Shown here piece by piece: positions 34,498 to 43,279 of a DNA stretch of 46,267 bases. The position numbers and the translations under genes were made by a program. The stretch lies in the NCBI RefSeq assembly GCF_031157315.1, contig NZ_JAVIFU010000052.1:1-46267 (forward strand), in the 5' to 3' direction. Position 1 is the stretch's first letter, and each line of letters begins with the position of its first letter. This DNA is from Paenibacillus sp. LHD-38 (lineage in GTDB: Bacteria; Bacillota; Bacilli; Paenibacillales; Paenibacillaceae). Below the pieces are notes generated by a model that worked only from the letters and a program-made list of their open reading frames with translations, did not search any database and was not told the DNA's origin.

Positions 34498-36303
34498 ATG
34501 ATGGGGTACATCCGCGAGACGCTGGGCCGATGGAATTCGATCCGCAATAAAATCTTTTTCTCCATCCTGCTGTTTCTTATCATCCCTTTTCTGCTCACGT
34601 TTTATTTCATGGACAAGCCGCTCGAAACTGTCATAGAGCGAAAAATAGGTAGCTCGGCGCAGGATGCGCTTTTTTTGGTCAACTTTAATGTGGAATTGTT
34701 CCTCGGGGACATGCTTGAATCGGCCGTAAACATTACGCTTAACCCTGACATAACCAATCTTCTCAAAGATCCCGAATCCATTAGTTACTATGAGAAGCTG
34801 CGACTGAATGACACGGCTTTGAACCGGTTGTTCAGCTCTTATTTTACAAATACGTATGTGACGTTATTCGACCGTTCCGGCAATTGGCAGAGTACGAGCT
34901 ATTTGCTTGACGAGCAGCTGCAGCAATTTACCGGAGCCGATTGGTACAAAGAAATGATGAGCAAGCCCTTTCAAATCAAATGGATGTTTAACGATAAAGA
35001 GCTTTTATATACCGATCGCAAGCCGATTATTACGATGGTCAAAACAATCACGGAGCTCCAAACGAGCGAAAATATCGGTATGATCGTATTTAGCGTTACG
35101 GAGGAGGATATCCGCAAATATTTAACTGGACTTGAAGGCGTGGTCTATCTCGTCGACAAGAAGGGGACCGTAGTGTCGAGCCCTTCTAAAGAGATGATCG
35201 GAAAAAGCCTAGCGGACGAAAGCTATTTGCCGAAGGTGGCCAAAGGCTCCAAAGGGCAAGAGATTATCGAGAAGGACGGGAAAAAGTGGTTCGTCAATTA
35301 TGATACTTTGGAAATAAACGGATGGAAAATCGTACAGTTAGTGCCATATGATACCATATTCAAAGAAATTTTCGATATCCGCCGCACCAACATATTTATT
35401 TTTACGATTATTTTTATTGTGTTCACCATCATTACGCTGTCCATTTCTTACAGCATTTCCAAGCCGCTCAAGCTGCTGAAAAAGCGGATGCAGGAGCTGG
35501 AGAATAAACAATTTTATTCGGCCATATCCATTACGGGACCGAAGGAAATATCCTCGCTTCTAGAAACTTACAATAAAATGGTAAAGGAGATTTTCAGCTT
35601 ATTGCTGCGGGTGAAGGAGGAATACAAGCAGAAGGAAGATATGCGTTTCCGCGCGCTGCAGGCGCAAATTAATCCGCATTTTTTGCTAAATACGCTTAAC
35701 AATATAAAATGGATGGCTTATATTCGCAATAACAGCGAGGTAGGGGACATGATCTCCAACCTCGGCGGCATCTTGGAAGGAAGCATCGGACGCGGCGGCA
35801 GTTTGATACCGCTGAAGCAGGAGCTCGATTATATCGACAATTATATCGGTTTGATGAAAATGAAGTTTCAAGAAAAGCTGTTGGTGGAAACGGATATACC
35901 TGAAGAACTTATGGAACAGGAAGTTATCAAAATTATGCTGCAGCCGATTATCGAGAATTGCATCGTGCATGGCATTGAGCCGATGACCGGACCTGGCCGC
36001 ATCGCCATTCGTGCCCGTTATGAAGGCGATCATTTTAATTTGCAAGTGTCGGATAACGGGGTAGGTATGGAGGCGAAGAGGCTGATGGAAATCCGAAGCC
36101 GCTTGGCGGCAGGATCGGCGGAGCCGCCTCCCGAGCGAATCGGCGTTAAAAACGTGCATGACCGGATCAGGCTGCAATATGGGGAATCATTTGGCCTTCG
36201 TATCGTTAGCGTGCCTGATGAAGGAACGACAGTAGAATACCGGTTGCCGATTAAAAAAGTGGAGAAAGGGATTGGCGATGAAACTAAAGGTGATACTGGT
36301 TGA
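34498..36303 (+). CDS. YesM-type sensor histidine kinase
   Basis: A membrane sensor of about 601 residues. One transmembrane helix (FFSILLFLIIPFLLTFYF) leads to an extracellular Cache-like sensor domain. A second helix (IFIFTIIFIVFTIITLSISY) leads to a HAMP segment, a LytS/YesM-type His kinase domain with QINPHFLLNTLNNIKWMAYI, and a HATPase domain with IIENCIVHGIEP and DNGVGM. AAGGAG precedes two tandem ATGs at 34498 and 34501; either could be used. It overlaps the YesN-type regulator and stands directly upstream of the sialic-acid genes, the usual place for the sensor of a CUT1 sugar system. Confidence 0.93.
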   Translation: MMGYIRETLGRWNSIRNKIFFSILLFLIIPFLLTFYFMDKPLETVIERKIGSSAQDALFLVNFNVELFLGDMLESAVNITLNPDITNLLKDPESISYYEKLRLNDTALNRLFSSYFTNTYVTLFDRSGNWQSTSYLLDEQLQQFTGADWYKEMMSKPFQIKWMFNDKELLYTDRKPIITMVKTITELQTSENIGMIVFSVTEEDIRKYLTGLEGVVYLVDKKGTVVSSPSKEMIGKSLADESYLPKVAKGSKGQEIIEKDGKKWFVNYDTLEINGWKIVQLVPYDTIFKEIFDIRRTNIFIFTIIFIVFTIITLSISYSISKPLKLLKKRMQELENKQFYSAISITGPKEISSLLETYNKMVKEIFSLLLRVKEEYKQKEDMRFRALQAQINPHFLLNTLNNIKWMAYIRNNSEVGDMISNLGGILEGSIGRGGSLIPLKQELDYIDNYIGLMKMKFQEKLLVETDIPEELMEQEVIKIMLQPIIENCIVHGIEPMTGPGRIAIRARYEGDHFNLQVSDNGVGMEAKRLMEIRSRLAAGSAEPPPERIGVKNVHDRIRLQYGESFGLRIVSVPDEGTTVEYRLPIKKVEKGIGDETKGDTG

Positions 36304-37465
36304 TGACGAGCTTCTCGTACGATTGGGCATAAAATCGTTAATTGATTGGGACAAGCATGATTTTGAATTTATCGGCGATGCTTCGGATGGTGAAAAAGCG
36401 CTTGAGCTGATGGAATATAAGGTGCCGGATATTTTGCTGACGGATATCGTGATGCCGCGCATGAACGGGCTTGAGCTCATCGAAATCGTTAGAAAACGAT
36501 ACCCGGATACGTTAATCATCGTGCTGAGCAGTCATAATGAATTCGAATACGTGCGGAAGGCGATGAAGCTTGGCGTAGAGGATTATTTGCTGAAAACGTC
36601 GATGAAGCCAGCGGAGCTGCTGGATCTCCTCATCGAAGCCGCGAGCAAAATAAAAGGCAGGCAAGGAAAGCAAGCCAGCCAAACGGATCAGTCTGACACA
36701 CCGGAAGCGCGGATTGACGCCGTCACCCGGCAGTTGCAGATGCTTCTGTTAAACGACGACCTGCCAGATGTTGTGGATATGAAAAATTTGCGGCAGGTAT
36801 CGGTTCTGTTCGTCCTTCATGTGCGGCATGTTCGAGAAGGCGGAGCGGAGCTGTCGGCGCTCCAACTGCTGAAGCATTTGATTGAGTCCGAATTGCAGCC
36901 TATTCTGGACAGCCGGCCGATCGCGGTCGGAAACCGGGAAATCGTTGTGCTGCTGGCGCTGCCGGAGGACAAGCTTCCGGAATTAGACATGCTCATAAGC
37001 AGCCTAATCAGCGCATCCAGCCAGCTGCTCGGTATTTCGTTGCGTGCCGAAGCTAGCGGTCCAATCCTTGAATGGGAGGAAATCCGCAGCCGATATTTAA
37101 AAACGAAGGAGAAGCTGATCGATCAGGGCGTTCATGAAACAGCCCGCGACGATATCAGGAAGCTTCTTGATTATATAAGGGCTAACTATACGCAAGATAT
37201 TTCTTTAAAGCATGCGGCCGAAATGATCAATATGAGCGAAAGCTATTTGAGTACGATCTTCAAGAAGGAAACCGGCTCCGGCATTACGGATTGGATCAAT
37301 TCGCTGCGGATAGAGCAGGCGGCGGCCTACCTCGTCGACACCAATCTCCCCAGCTACTTGATTGCGGAGCAAGTCGGGTATGAGAACATTAATTATTTTG
37401 GCCGGCTATTTAAAAAAATCAAAGGGGTCAGCCCGCAAAAATATCGCGCTATTCATCAAAAATAA
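36278..37465 (+). CDS. YesN-type response regulator with AraC DNA-binding domain
   Basis: A 395-residue regulator. The receiver has the acidic pair in VILVDDELLVRLG and the phosphoacceptor in ILLTDIVMPRMNG, with T/S at LSSHNE and K at LLKTSMKP. A variable middle region follows. The C-terminal AraC-type domain has helix-turn-helix segments ISLKHAAEMINMSESYLSTI and VGYENINYFGRLFKKIKGVS. The ATG at 36278 lies inside the kinase gene's last codons (26-base overlap), showing translational coupling. It is likely to activate the nan-like operon downstream. Confidence 0.93.
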   Translation: MKLKVILVDDELLVRLGIKSLIDWDKHDFEFIGDASDGEKALELMEYKVPDILLTDIVMPRMNGLELIEIVRKRYPDTLIIVLSSHNEFEYVRKAMKLGVEDYLLKTSMKPAELLDLLIEAASKIKGRQGKQASQTDQSDTPEARIDAVTRQLQMLLLNDDLPDVVDMKNLRQVSVLFVLHVRHVREGGAELSALQLLKHLIESELQPILDSRPIAVGNREIVVLLALPEDKLPELDMLISSLISASSQLLGISLRAEASGPILEWEEIRSRYLKTKEKLIDQGVHETARDDIRKLLDYIRANYTQDISLKHAAEMINMSESYLSTIFKKETGSGITDWINSLRIEQAAAYLVDTNLPSYLIAEQVGYENINYFGRLFKKIKGVSPQKYRAIHQK

Positions 37466-37480
37466 TAGCTGTTTTCATTT

Positions 37481-37509
37481 CTCCCCTGCTGCTGAGGGGG
37501 GATTTTTTT
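37481..37509 (+). terminator. Terminator after the YesM/YesN pair
   Basis: CTCCCCT / AGGGGGG with a short GCTGCTG loop at 37481-37501, followed by a T-rich run to 37509. It separates the regulator pair from the catabolic operon, which therefore needs its own promoter. Confidence 0.85.
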
Positions 37510-37523
37510 TCAGTCGCATCTAA

Positions 37524-37634
37524 AAATTTTGAACATTACAATTAAAAATAGTGAATAGTTCGCCGTTTTCCAAAAATGTTGAATAAAAAACGAAAATTCC
37601 GTTCCTGTTTTGAGCGATTGTACGAAGCTATAAT
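37524..37634 (+). promoter_or_regulatory. Candidate promoter of the sialic-acid operon
   Basis: A perfect TATAAT lies at 37629-37634 with no good -35 hexamer at 17 bases (the best is TGTTTT). Upstream, AAAATTTTGAACATTA (37524-37539) and AAAAATGTTGAATAAA (37572-37587) are similar direct repeats 48 bases apart. A strong -10 with a weak -35 and upstream direct repeats would suit activation by an AraC-type regulator such as the YesN-like protein. The binding role is inferred. Confidence 0.45.
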
Positions 37635-37703
37635 TTGCTTACAGCCTTCCCAGGCAAGCATTTGGAAGGTCAGGACACCAAAGAAGAGGGAGGAGAATGG
37701 AAC

Positions 37704-38174
37704 ATGATCGTCGGGTCGCTGAGACATTGGACGACGCAGCGGGAGTCCGCGCACCCTGTGCTCCGCAAAGCTATCGATTATTTGGCTGAGACCGATTTTG
37801 AAGGGCTTGAAGAAGGGAAGCATCCGATCCAGGGCGATGATATGTTTGCCCTGCTTATGGCGATTACGACAAAGCCAAAGGAAGAGCAGCCCGCCGAGAA
37901 GCATGAACGGTTCCTCGATATCCACTTATTGCTTCAGGGAGAGGAGACGATCGGCTGGCAGCTGCATAGCGAGAACAGCGAGCCAACCGAGCCTTATAAT
38001 CAGGAGCAAGATTTCGCGCTATTTGTGGAGCTTAAGGATGAGACGCTGATTCAGCTGAAACCGGGTATGTACATGGTGCTGTTTCCGGATGACATTCACC
38101 GGCCGGGTCTTGCGACAGCCCATGCCTCGAATGTGCGGAAGGTTGTCGTCAAAATCAATCAGGATTTACTTTAA
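37704..38174 (+). CDS. nanQ: YhcH/YjgK/YiaL-family protein (NanQ-like anomerase)
   Basis: A 156-residue cupin-like protein of the YhcH/YjgK/YiaL family, whose E. coli member NanQ speeds conversion between N-acetylneuraminate anomers. Family signatures visible are MIVGSLRHW, the KPKEEQPAEKHERFLDIHLL segment with the metal-binding E-x-H...D-x-H pattern, GEETIGWQ and MVLFPDDIHRPGL. The ATG at 37704 has GGGAGGAG upstream; codons before it belong to the leader. First gene of the nan-like operon. The precise anomerase role is assumed from the family and the neighbours. Confidence 0.88.
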   Translation: MIVGSLRHWTTQRESAHPVLRKAIDYLAETDFEGLEEGKHPIQGDDMFALLMAITTKPKEEQPAEKHERFLDIHLLLQGEETIGWQLHSENSEPTEPYNQEQDFALFVELKDETLIQLKPGMYMVLFPDDIHRPGLATAHASNVRKVVVKINQDLL

Positions 38175-38219
38175 AGACTTCTAATGAGATGACCACTATG
38201 AAAAAAGGGGGCTTTATCC

Positions 38220-39632
38220 ATGTTAAAAAGTCGTAAGTTTTCTTTGATTCCAGCATTCATTCTAATCCTCGCGCTGCTGGCGGGCTGTTCTGGAAATTCA
38301 ACCGGTTCCGATTCCAATAAAAGCGAGAACGATGGAGCAAGCGGCAAGAAAGAGAAGGTTGAGCTTTCCTTATGGCTCACGCCGCAGTGGAAAGGCGTCT
38401 TCGATGCGACAGAATCGAATGCCGACTATGACAGCTTCTTCAACTATGCGGCTGATAAATTTTCGAAGCAGTACAGCAACTATGATGTAAAAATAAATGT
38501 TCAGGTCGTTGCCGGCGATCAGCGGGACGAGATGCTCAACGTTAACCTAAACGGCGGAACACCTCCCGACATTTTCTTTGAAAGCGTTTTCGCGATGGGT
38601 GACTACGCACACCGCGGCGCGCTGGTACCGCTTAATGACATCGTAGACGATGCGGCAAAAAGCGATATCGCGCAGGGCTACTGGGATAACGTAACCTTCG
38701 GTGACGGGATTTACTTCTATCCGTTCTCCCAAAATCCCGGAACGCTGGCTTATAACGCCGATATGTTCAAAGCGGCAGGGCTGGACAAATTTCTCGGAAA
38801 CGAAAATGAAATTAAAACATGGACCTTGGCAGAATACGAGCAAATTTTGGAAGGCCTGAAAACAAAGCTGCCGAAGGACAAATACGCGAATACGTACCCG
38901 ATGGCGCTTTACGCATTGAACAACCAAGGCGACACCTGGAATCTTGCTTATCTTAGAATGTTCGGAAACAAGTTTTTTGACGGGCAAGGAAACATTACGG
39001 TTGATAATGAGAGCGGTGTCAAAGCGGCGGAATGGCTGAAGAAGATTTACAGCTCGGGCTACACCAATCCCGGCGCGGAATCGGTATCCTCCAATGACGC
39101 AAACGCGATGTTCCAAAATCAGCAGCTCGCGATCAGCTTTACGAATGCGGTCCTGTTCAACAATGCCAAAGCGGATATGGAAGCAGGCAAAGCACCGAAG
39201 TTCGATCTCAGGCTTGCCAACATCCCGTCCGAAGGCGGAGATCCGCTATCGTTCACTTATGTGGTCGGCGCAAGCGTATTCCAGACAGGGGACGATACCC
39301 GCATTCAGGTTGCCAAAGATTTCGTGAAATTTTTCTCCAGCGATGCTGAGCTGGTTAAAGCTTCCAAGAACAGCATTCCGGTAAGAAGCTCCGTCGCAGC
39401 TGAGTTCAAAGACCAATATCCGCTATTTGCGGCGTATGATGCAAACGCTTCATATATGTTCAACTTCACAGGCAACGTTCCCGGTTACAGCGAGCTTAGA
39501 CAAGTGCTTTATCCAGAGCTGCAAGCGATCTACATTGGCGAGAAAACAGCTGCGCAAGCGATGAAGGACTATCAAACCAAGGGCAATGCCGTTATTCAAA
39601 AGGCGAAGGAAAGCTCGACGCTTTACAACTAG
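38220..39632 (+). CDS. Sugar ABC transporter substrate-binding lipoprotein
   Basis: A 470-residue family 1 solute-binding protein. A signal peptide (about 1-22) ends in the lipobox LLAGC with the lipidated Cys at 23; a Ser/Asn/Gly-rich linker follows. The mature domain begins KVELSLWLTPQWKGVF and includes LNVNLNGGTPPDIFFESVFA, LAYNADMFKAAGL and a C-terminal WD-free helical tail. ATG 38220 follows AAAAAAGGGGG. Given the NanQ/NanK/NanA/NanE neighbours, sialic acid or a derivative is the likely ligand, as for CUT1-type sialic-acid importers such as S. pneumoniae SatABC. This is inference. Confidence 0.92.
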   Translation: MLKSRKFSLIPAFILILALLAGCSGNSTGSDSNKSENDGASGKKEKVELSLWLTPQWKGVFDATESNADYDSFFNYAADKFSKQYSNYDVKINVQVVAGDQRDEMLNVNLNGGTPPDIFFESVFAMGDYAHRGALVPLNDIVDDAAKSDIAQGYWDNVTFGDGIYFYPFSQNPGTLAYNADMFKAAGLDKFLGNENEIKTWTLAEYEQILEGLKTKLPKDKYANTYPMALYALNNQGDTWNLAYLRMFGNKFFDGQGNITVDNESGVKAAEWLKKIYSSGYTNPGAESVSSNDANAMFQNQQLAISFTNAVLFNNAKADMEAGKAPKFDLRLANIPSEGGDPLSFTYVVGASVFQTGDDTRIQVAKDFVKFFSSDAELVKASKNSIPVRSSVAAEFKDQYPLFAAYDANASYMFNFTGNVPGYSELRQVLYPELQAIYIGEKTAAQAMKDYQTKGNAVIQKAKESSTLYN

Positions 39633-39720
39633 AGACCTGCCTGCAACCGAAATCATGTTTCGATGCTTTGATCGCCCCAGCTATGGTCAAGGCATCGAAT
39701 AAGAAAGGTAACGGATATCC

Positions 39721-40596
39721 ATGAAACTACGCAATCATTACTGGAAAGAAAACGTGACCGGCTATCTGTTTATAATGCCTCAATTTCTATTGTTTCTTGT
39801 GTTTATCGTGTATCCGATTCTCGAAGGCATACGGCTGAGCTTGTACAAGATTCAATATCAAAAAGAGACCTTCGTAGGTTTAGACAACTACATCACCTTG
39901 TTCAATGATCCTGTGTTTTTCAAATCGATTTATAACACCATCATATTCGTTGTTTTTATTGTCCTTCTGACCGTAGGTTTTTCTTTATTCGTGGCTTCGG
40001 CCGTCTTCGACAAAAACGCGAAATACGTATCTTTTATCAGAGGCAGCTATTATATTCCGGTTATGGTATCGATGGTCGTCATGAGCATGGTATGGGGCTT
40101 CTTGCTAAATCCCGCCAACGGGCTTATCTCTTATGCGGCTCGCGAGATGAATTTCAGCACCTTTAATTTGCTAGGCAATAAAACGACAGTATTGCCGGTC
40201 GTCATCTTCGTCACCTTCGCGACTAATGTGGGCCAAGCCATCATCTTGTATATTGCCTCCATGATCGGCGTGCCTAAGGATCTGTTCGAAGCTGCCGAGG
40301 TGGATGGCGCAAGCCGTACGAAAGTTATTTTTCAAATTTTGATTCCTCTTGTCAAACCGACAACGATATATATAACGATTATTAACATTATCGCCGTTCT
40401 GAAGATTTTCGTCGTCATCCAGATGCTGACAGGCGGAGGCCCGAATAATGCTTCCGTCACCATGATGTATTATCTCTACAACAATGCGTTCAAGTATAAT
40501 CAGCTCGGCGTCGCTTCTGCGGTAGGGGTTATCATGTTCTTCATTACATTGTTATTGTCGGTGCCTCAACTCAGAGCGATGTTCAAGGATAAGTGA
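39721..40596 (+). CDS. CUT1 ABC transporter permease, MalF-like
   Basis: A 291-residue membrane subunit with six hydrophobic segments beginning VTGYLFIMPQFLLFLVFIVY. The cytoplasmic EAA loop that docks with the ATPase is EAAEVDGASRTKVIFQILIP. The ATG at 39721 follows GAAAGGTAAC. It pairs with the next gene and the preceding lipoprotein. As is usual for CUT1 systems in Firmicutes no ATPase gene is present here; a shared MsmX-type ATPase elsewhere is expected. Confidence 0.93.
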   Translation: MKLRNHYWKENVTGYLFIMPQFLLFLVFIVYPILEGIRLSLYKIQYQKETFVGLDNYITLFNDPVFFKSIYNTIIFVVFIVLLTVGFSLFVASAVFDKNAKYVSFIRGSYYIPVMVSMVVMSMVWGFLLNPANGLISYAAREMNFSTFNLLGNKTTVLPVVIFVTFATNVGQAIILYIASMIGVPKDLFEAAEVDGASRTKVIFQILIPLVKPTTIYITIINIIAVLKIFVVIQMLTGGGPNNASVTMMYYLYNNAFKYNQLGVASAVGVIMFFITLLLSVPQLRAMFKDK

Positions 40597-40606
40597 GGGA
40601 TAAACC

Positions 40607-41449
40607 ATGCTTCAGACGAAAACAAAGAAAAAGCGGGAAACGTACGACGTAATCGCGAATATCATCATCATTTTGTTCGCTATTCTCAATCTTTTCCCAT
40701 TATATTGGCTATTTACAAGCTCGCTCAAAAACAGCTCGGACGTGCTTAAAATGCCGCCGGATTGGTGGCCGAAGACGTTTACCTTCTCGAATTATACGGA
40801 AGTGTTCAACAGCCAGCCCGCGCTGCGCTGGACCTTAAACAGCTTGTTCGTTGCGGGATTAACGACCGTACTGGTCGTAATCGCCAGCTCAATGGCCGCG
40901 TATGCTTTCTCCAAGCTGCAATTCAAAGGCAAACAAGTCATTTTTATTATTTTCATATCCAGCTTAATGGTCCCGAAAGAGGTCATGATCGTTCCGTTAT
41001 TTCGAATTACGCAGGAGCTTGGCTTGGTCAACAGCTTGTACGGCATGATCTGGCCGAACGTGGCGACGGCATTTGGCGTGTTTTTGCTGAAGGGATTTTT
41101 CGACAGCGCTCCTGATGCGCTGCGGGAAGCAGCAAGAATCGACGGGGCAGGAGAAGTCAGAACATTCTTGCAAATTTTGCTCCCGATCATCAAGCCGGGC
41201 ATCGGCGCGCTATTCATTTTGAACTTCGTTCAAGTGTGGAATGACTACTTGTGGCAGCTGGTTATCGGCCAGGATAAGGAAATGAAAACGTTGATGGTCG
41301 GGGTCGCCACCTTGATGCAGGATCTGAATCCTAACTTCGCTTACAAGATGGCCGGCGCAACGGTCGCCGCCATTCCGATGCTCATTATCTTTATCCTGTT
41401 CCAGCAATATTTTACGAGGGGCATATCGATAGGAGCCGTAAAGGAATGA
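40607..41449 (+). CDS. CUT1 ABC transporter permease, MalG-like
   Basis: A 280-residue partner permease with six hydrophobic segments (IANIIIILFAILNLFPLYWL at the start). The EAA loop is EAARIDGAGEVRTFLQILLP, and it ends FTRGISIGAVKE as in MalG-type subunits. It starts 10 bases after the MalF-like gene. Its stop overlaps the start of the kinase gene as ATGA, so transport and first catabolic steps are translationally coupled. Confidence 0.93.
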   Translation: MLQTKTKKKRETYDVIANIIIILFAILNLFPLYWLFTSSLKNSSDVLKMPPDWWPKTFTFSNYTEVFNSQPALRWTLNSLFVAGLTTVLVVIASSMAAYAFSKLQFKGKQVIFIIFISSLMVPKEVMIVPLFRITQELGLVNSLYGMIWPNVATAFGVFLLKGFFDSAPDALREAARIDGAGEVRTFLQILLPIIKPGIGALFILNFVQVWNDYLWQLVIGQDKEMKTLMVGVATLMQDLNPNFAYKMAGATVAAIPMLIIFILFQQYFTRGISIGAVKE

Positions 41450-42366
41450 AGCATTATATAGGCATTGATATAGGCGGTACGGAAATTAAATATGCGGTGT
41501 TTGGCCTTGGTGCGGAGCTGCTCTATCATGATTCCGTCAAGACGCCTAAAGGGCAGGCGAACATTCGGATTCCTGAACAGGCGGCCGGCATTATCGCTGA
41601 ACTGCTGGAAAAGTACGAAGGCATTCAAGGCGTCGGCATAAGCACGGCAGGGGTTGTTGATCCCGCAAGCGGAGAAATTGTTTTTGCGGGTGGCACCATT
41701 CCGGAGTATAAAGGAACGAATCTTAAAACGATGATTCAGGACCGATTTGGTCTGCGCGCCATCGTCGCCAATGACGTGAATGCCGCAGCATGCGGCGAGA
41801 AATGGAAGGGTGCGGCTCAGGGCAGCGATCATTTTTTTTGCATGACGCTTGGAACGGGCGTAGGTGGGGCTCTATTTTGCGAGGGAAAGCTTGTCGTGGG
41901 CAGCCATTTCCGGGCCGGGGAGATCGGGCATTCCTTGTACGATAAGAGCACCCGGACGACCTATGAGCAAAGGGCCTCGATGACTGCATTATTAAACAAA
42001 GCGTCGCTTGTTTTGCCGGAATTCACGGGGAGCGGGCATGAGCTGTTTGCAAACGCCCGAATGGGCAGCGAATGCTGCAATGCCATTATCGATGGCTGGG
42101 CCGAGGAAATCGCAAGAGGCCTCGCTGAAATAATTTTGCTTGCCGATCCTTCCTTGATTCTGATCGGCGGCGGAGTTTCGGAGCAAAAGGCGTTTCTGCT
42201 GGACAAAATCAAGGCTCGGCTTGATGAGTACCTGCCAGCTAATTTTTCTAAGACGGAGCTAAAGGCGGCAGAGCTTGGCAATCGGGCTGCGCTATATGGC
42301 GCAGTATATCCTTATTATAATGATGAGACGGAGTGGGATAGCAATGAAAACAGACATCATCTCTAA
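41446..42366 (+). CDS. nanK: ROK kinase, probable N-acetylmannosamine kinase
   Basis: Phosphorylates ManNAc released by the lyase to ManNAc-6-phosphate (role assigned by context). The 306-residue ROK protein has the ATP-binding IDIGGTEIKYAVFG, the catalytic Asp in VANDVNAAACGEKW, LGTGVGGALFCEGKLV and GEIGHS. The four-residue zinc cluster typical of many ROK kinases (CxCGxxGC) is missing; the corresponding stretch reads LYDKSTRTTYEQRAS, so this is a zinc-free variant. The ATG overlaps the permease stop (ATGA), and the 3' end overlaps the nanA start by 23 bases. Confidence 0.85.
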   Translation: MKHYIGIDIGGTEIKYAVFGLGAELLYHDSVKTPKGQANIRIPEQAAGIIAELLEKYEGIQGVGISTAGVVDPASGEIVFAGGTIPEYKGTNLKTMIQDRFGLRAIVANDVNAAACGEKWKGAAQGSDHFFCMTLGTGVGGALFCEGKLVVGSHFRAGEIGHSLYDKSTRTTYEQRASMTALLNKASLVLPEFTGSGHELFANARMGSECCNAIIDGWAEEIARGLAEIILLADPSLILIGGGVSEQKAFLLDKIKARLDEYLPANFSKTELKAAELGNRAALYGAVYPYYNDETEWDSNENRHHL

Positions 42367-43264
42367 CTATAAAGGTATTTATGTAGCGATGTATTCGGTT
42401 TACGATGATGCCGGAAACGTGGATGCTGCACGCGTGAAGAAGCTGGCAAGATATTATGTATCGACGGGCATTAAAGGGCTTTATGTCGGCGGCAGCTCAG
42501 GCGAAGGCATTTTGCAAACGGCCGAGGAACGCAAAAAAGTACTCGATGCGGTAATGGAAGAGGTAAAAGGGGAATTAACGATTATCGTGCATGTGGGAGC
42601 AAATTCGACGCGTGAGAGCGTAGAGCTATCGAGACATGCCGAGCAAGCCGGAGCCGATGTCATTTCAGCCGTTCCTGCCATCTACTATCGATTATCGGAA
42701 GCGGCGGTCGAGAATCATTGGCAGCAAATGATCGACAGCACGGAGCTCCCGTTCATTATTTACAATATTCCGCAAACAACGGGCTTTAACTTGTCGATCC
42801 CGCTGCTGAAGAAGATGGCGCGGCAAGAGAAGGTCATCGGCGTGAAAATGTCGGGGGAGAGCACGTTTGAACTGCAGCAATTCAAAGAGGCCGGCGGCGA
42901 AAACTTCCTCGTGTTCAACGGCCCTGACGAGCAGTTTTTGGCGGGCAGAATCATGGGAGCGGATGGCGGAATCGGCGGCACGTACGGGGTTATGCCTGAG
43001 CTGTTCTGCGAATTGAACCGTTTGTATGCGCAAAATAAGCTGGCAGAAGCACAAGCGCTCCAATATAAAATCAATGGCATCATCAAGAAACTGCTGGGAT
43101 ATCCATCCCTATACGGCGCATGCAAATATATACTCAGCATTAGAGGCATTGAAACGGGCGAGCCGCGCTTCCCGCTATTGCCTGTCCGGGAAGAGGATCA
43201 TGCTTCATTAATCGAGCTGAACGAAGAAATCAATGAAGCGATTGCCTTTTATACGAAGGAATAG
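42344..43264 (+). CDS. nanA: N-acetylneuraminate lyase (DHDPS/NAL family)
   Basis: Aldolase cleaving N-acetylneuraminate to pyruvate and ManNAc. The 306-residue TIM-barrel enzyme has Schiff-base Lys168 (VIGVKMSGES), Tyr140 (FIIYNIPQTTG) and the carboxylate-binding GGSSGEG loop, at positions close to those of E. coli NanA. ATG 42344 lies inside the nanK gene with GGAG upstream; farther in-frame starts lack ribosome sites. Lyase rather than dihydrodipicolinate synthase is favoured by the adjoining nanK and nanE. It is cytoplasmic. Confidence 0.92.
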   Translation: MKTDIISNYKGIYVAMYSVYDDAGNVDAARVKKLARYYVSTGIKGLYVGGSSGEGILQTAEERKKVLDAVMEEVKGELTIIVHVGANSTRESVELSRHAEQAGADVISAVPAIYYRLSEAAVENHWQQMIDSTELPFIIYNIPQTTGFNLSIPLLKKMARQEKVIGVKMSGESTFELQQFKEAGGENFLVFNGPDEQFLAGRIMGADGGIGGTYGVMPELFCELNRLYAQNKLAEAQALQYKINGIIKKLLGYPSLYGACKYILSIRGIETGEPRFPLLPVREEDHASLIELNEEINEAIAFYTKE

Positions 43265-43279
43265 AGGGGATAGACGAAA

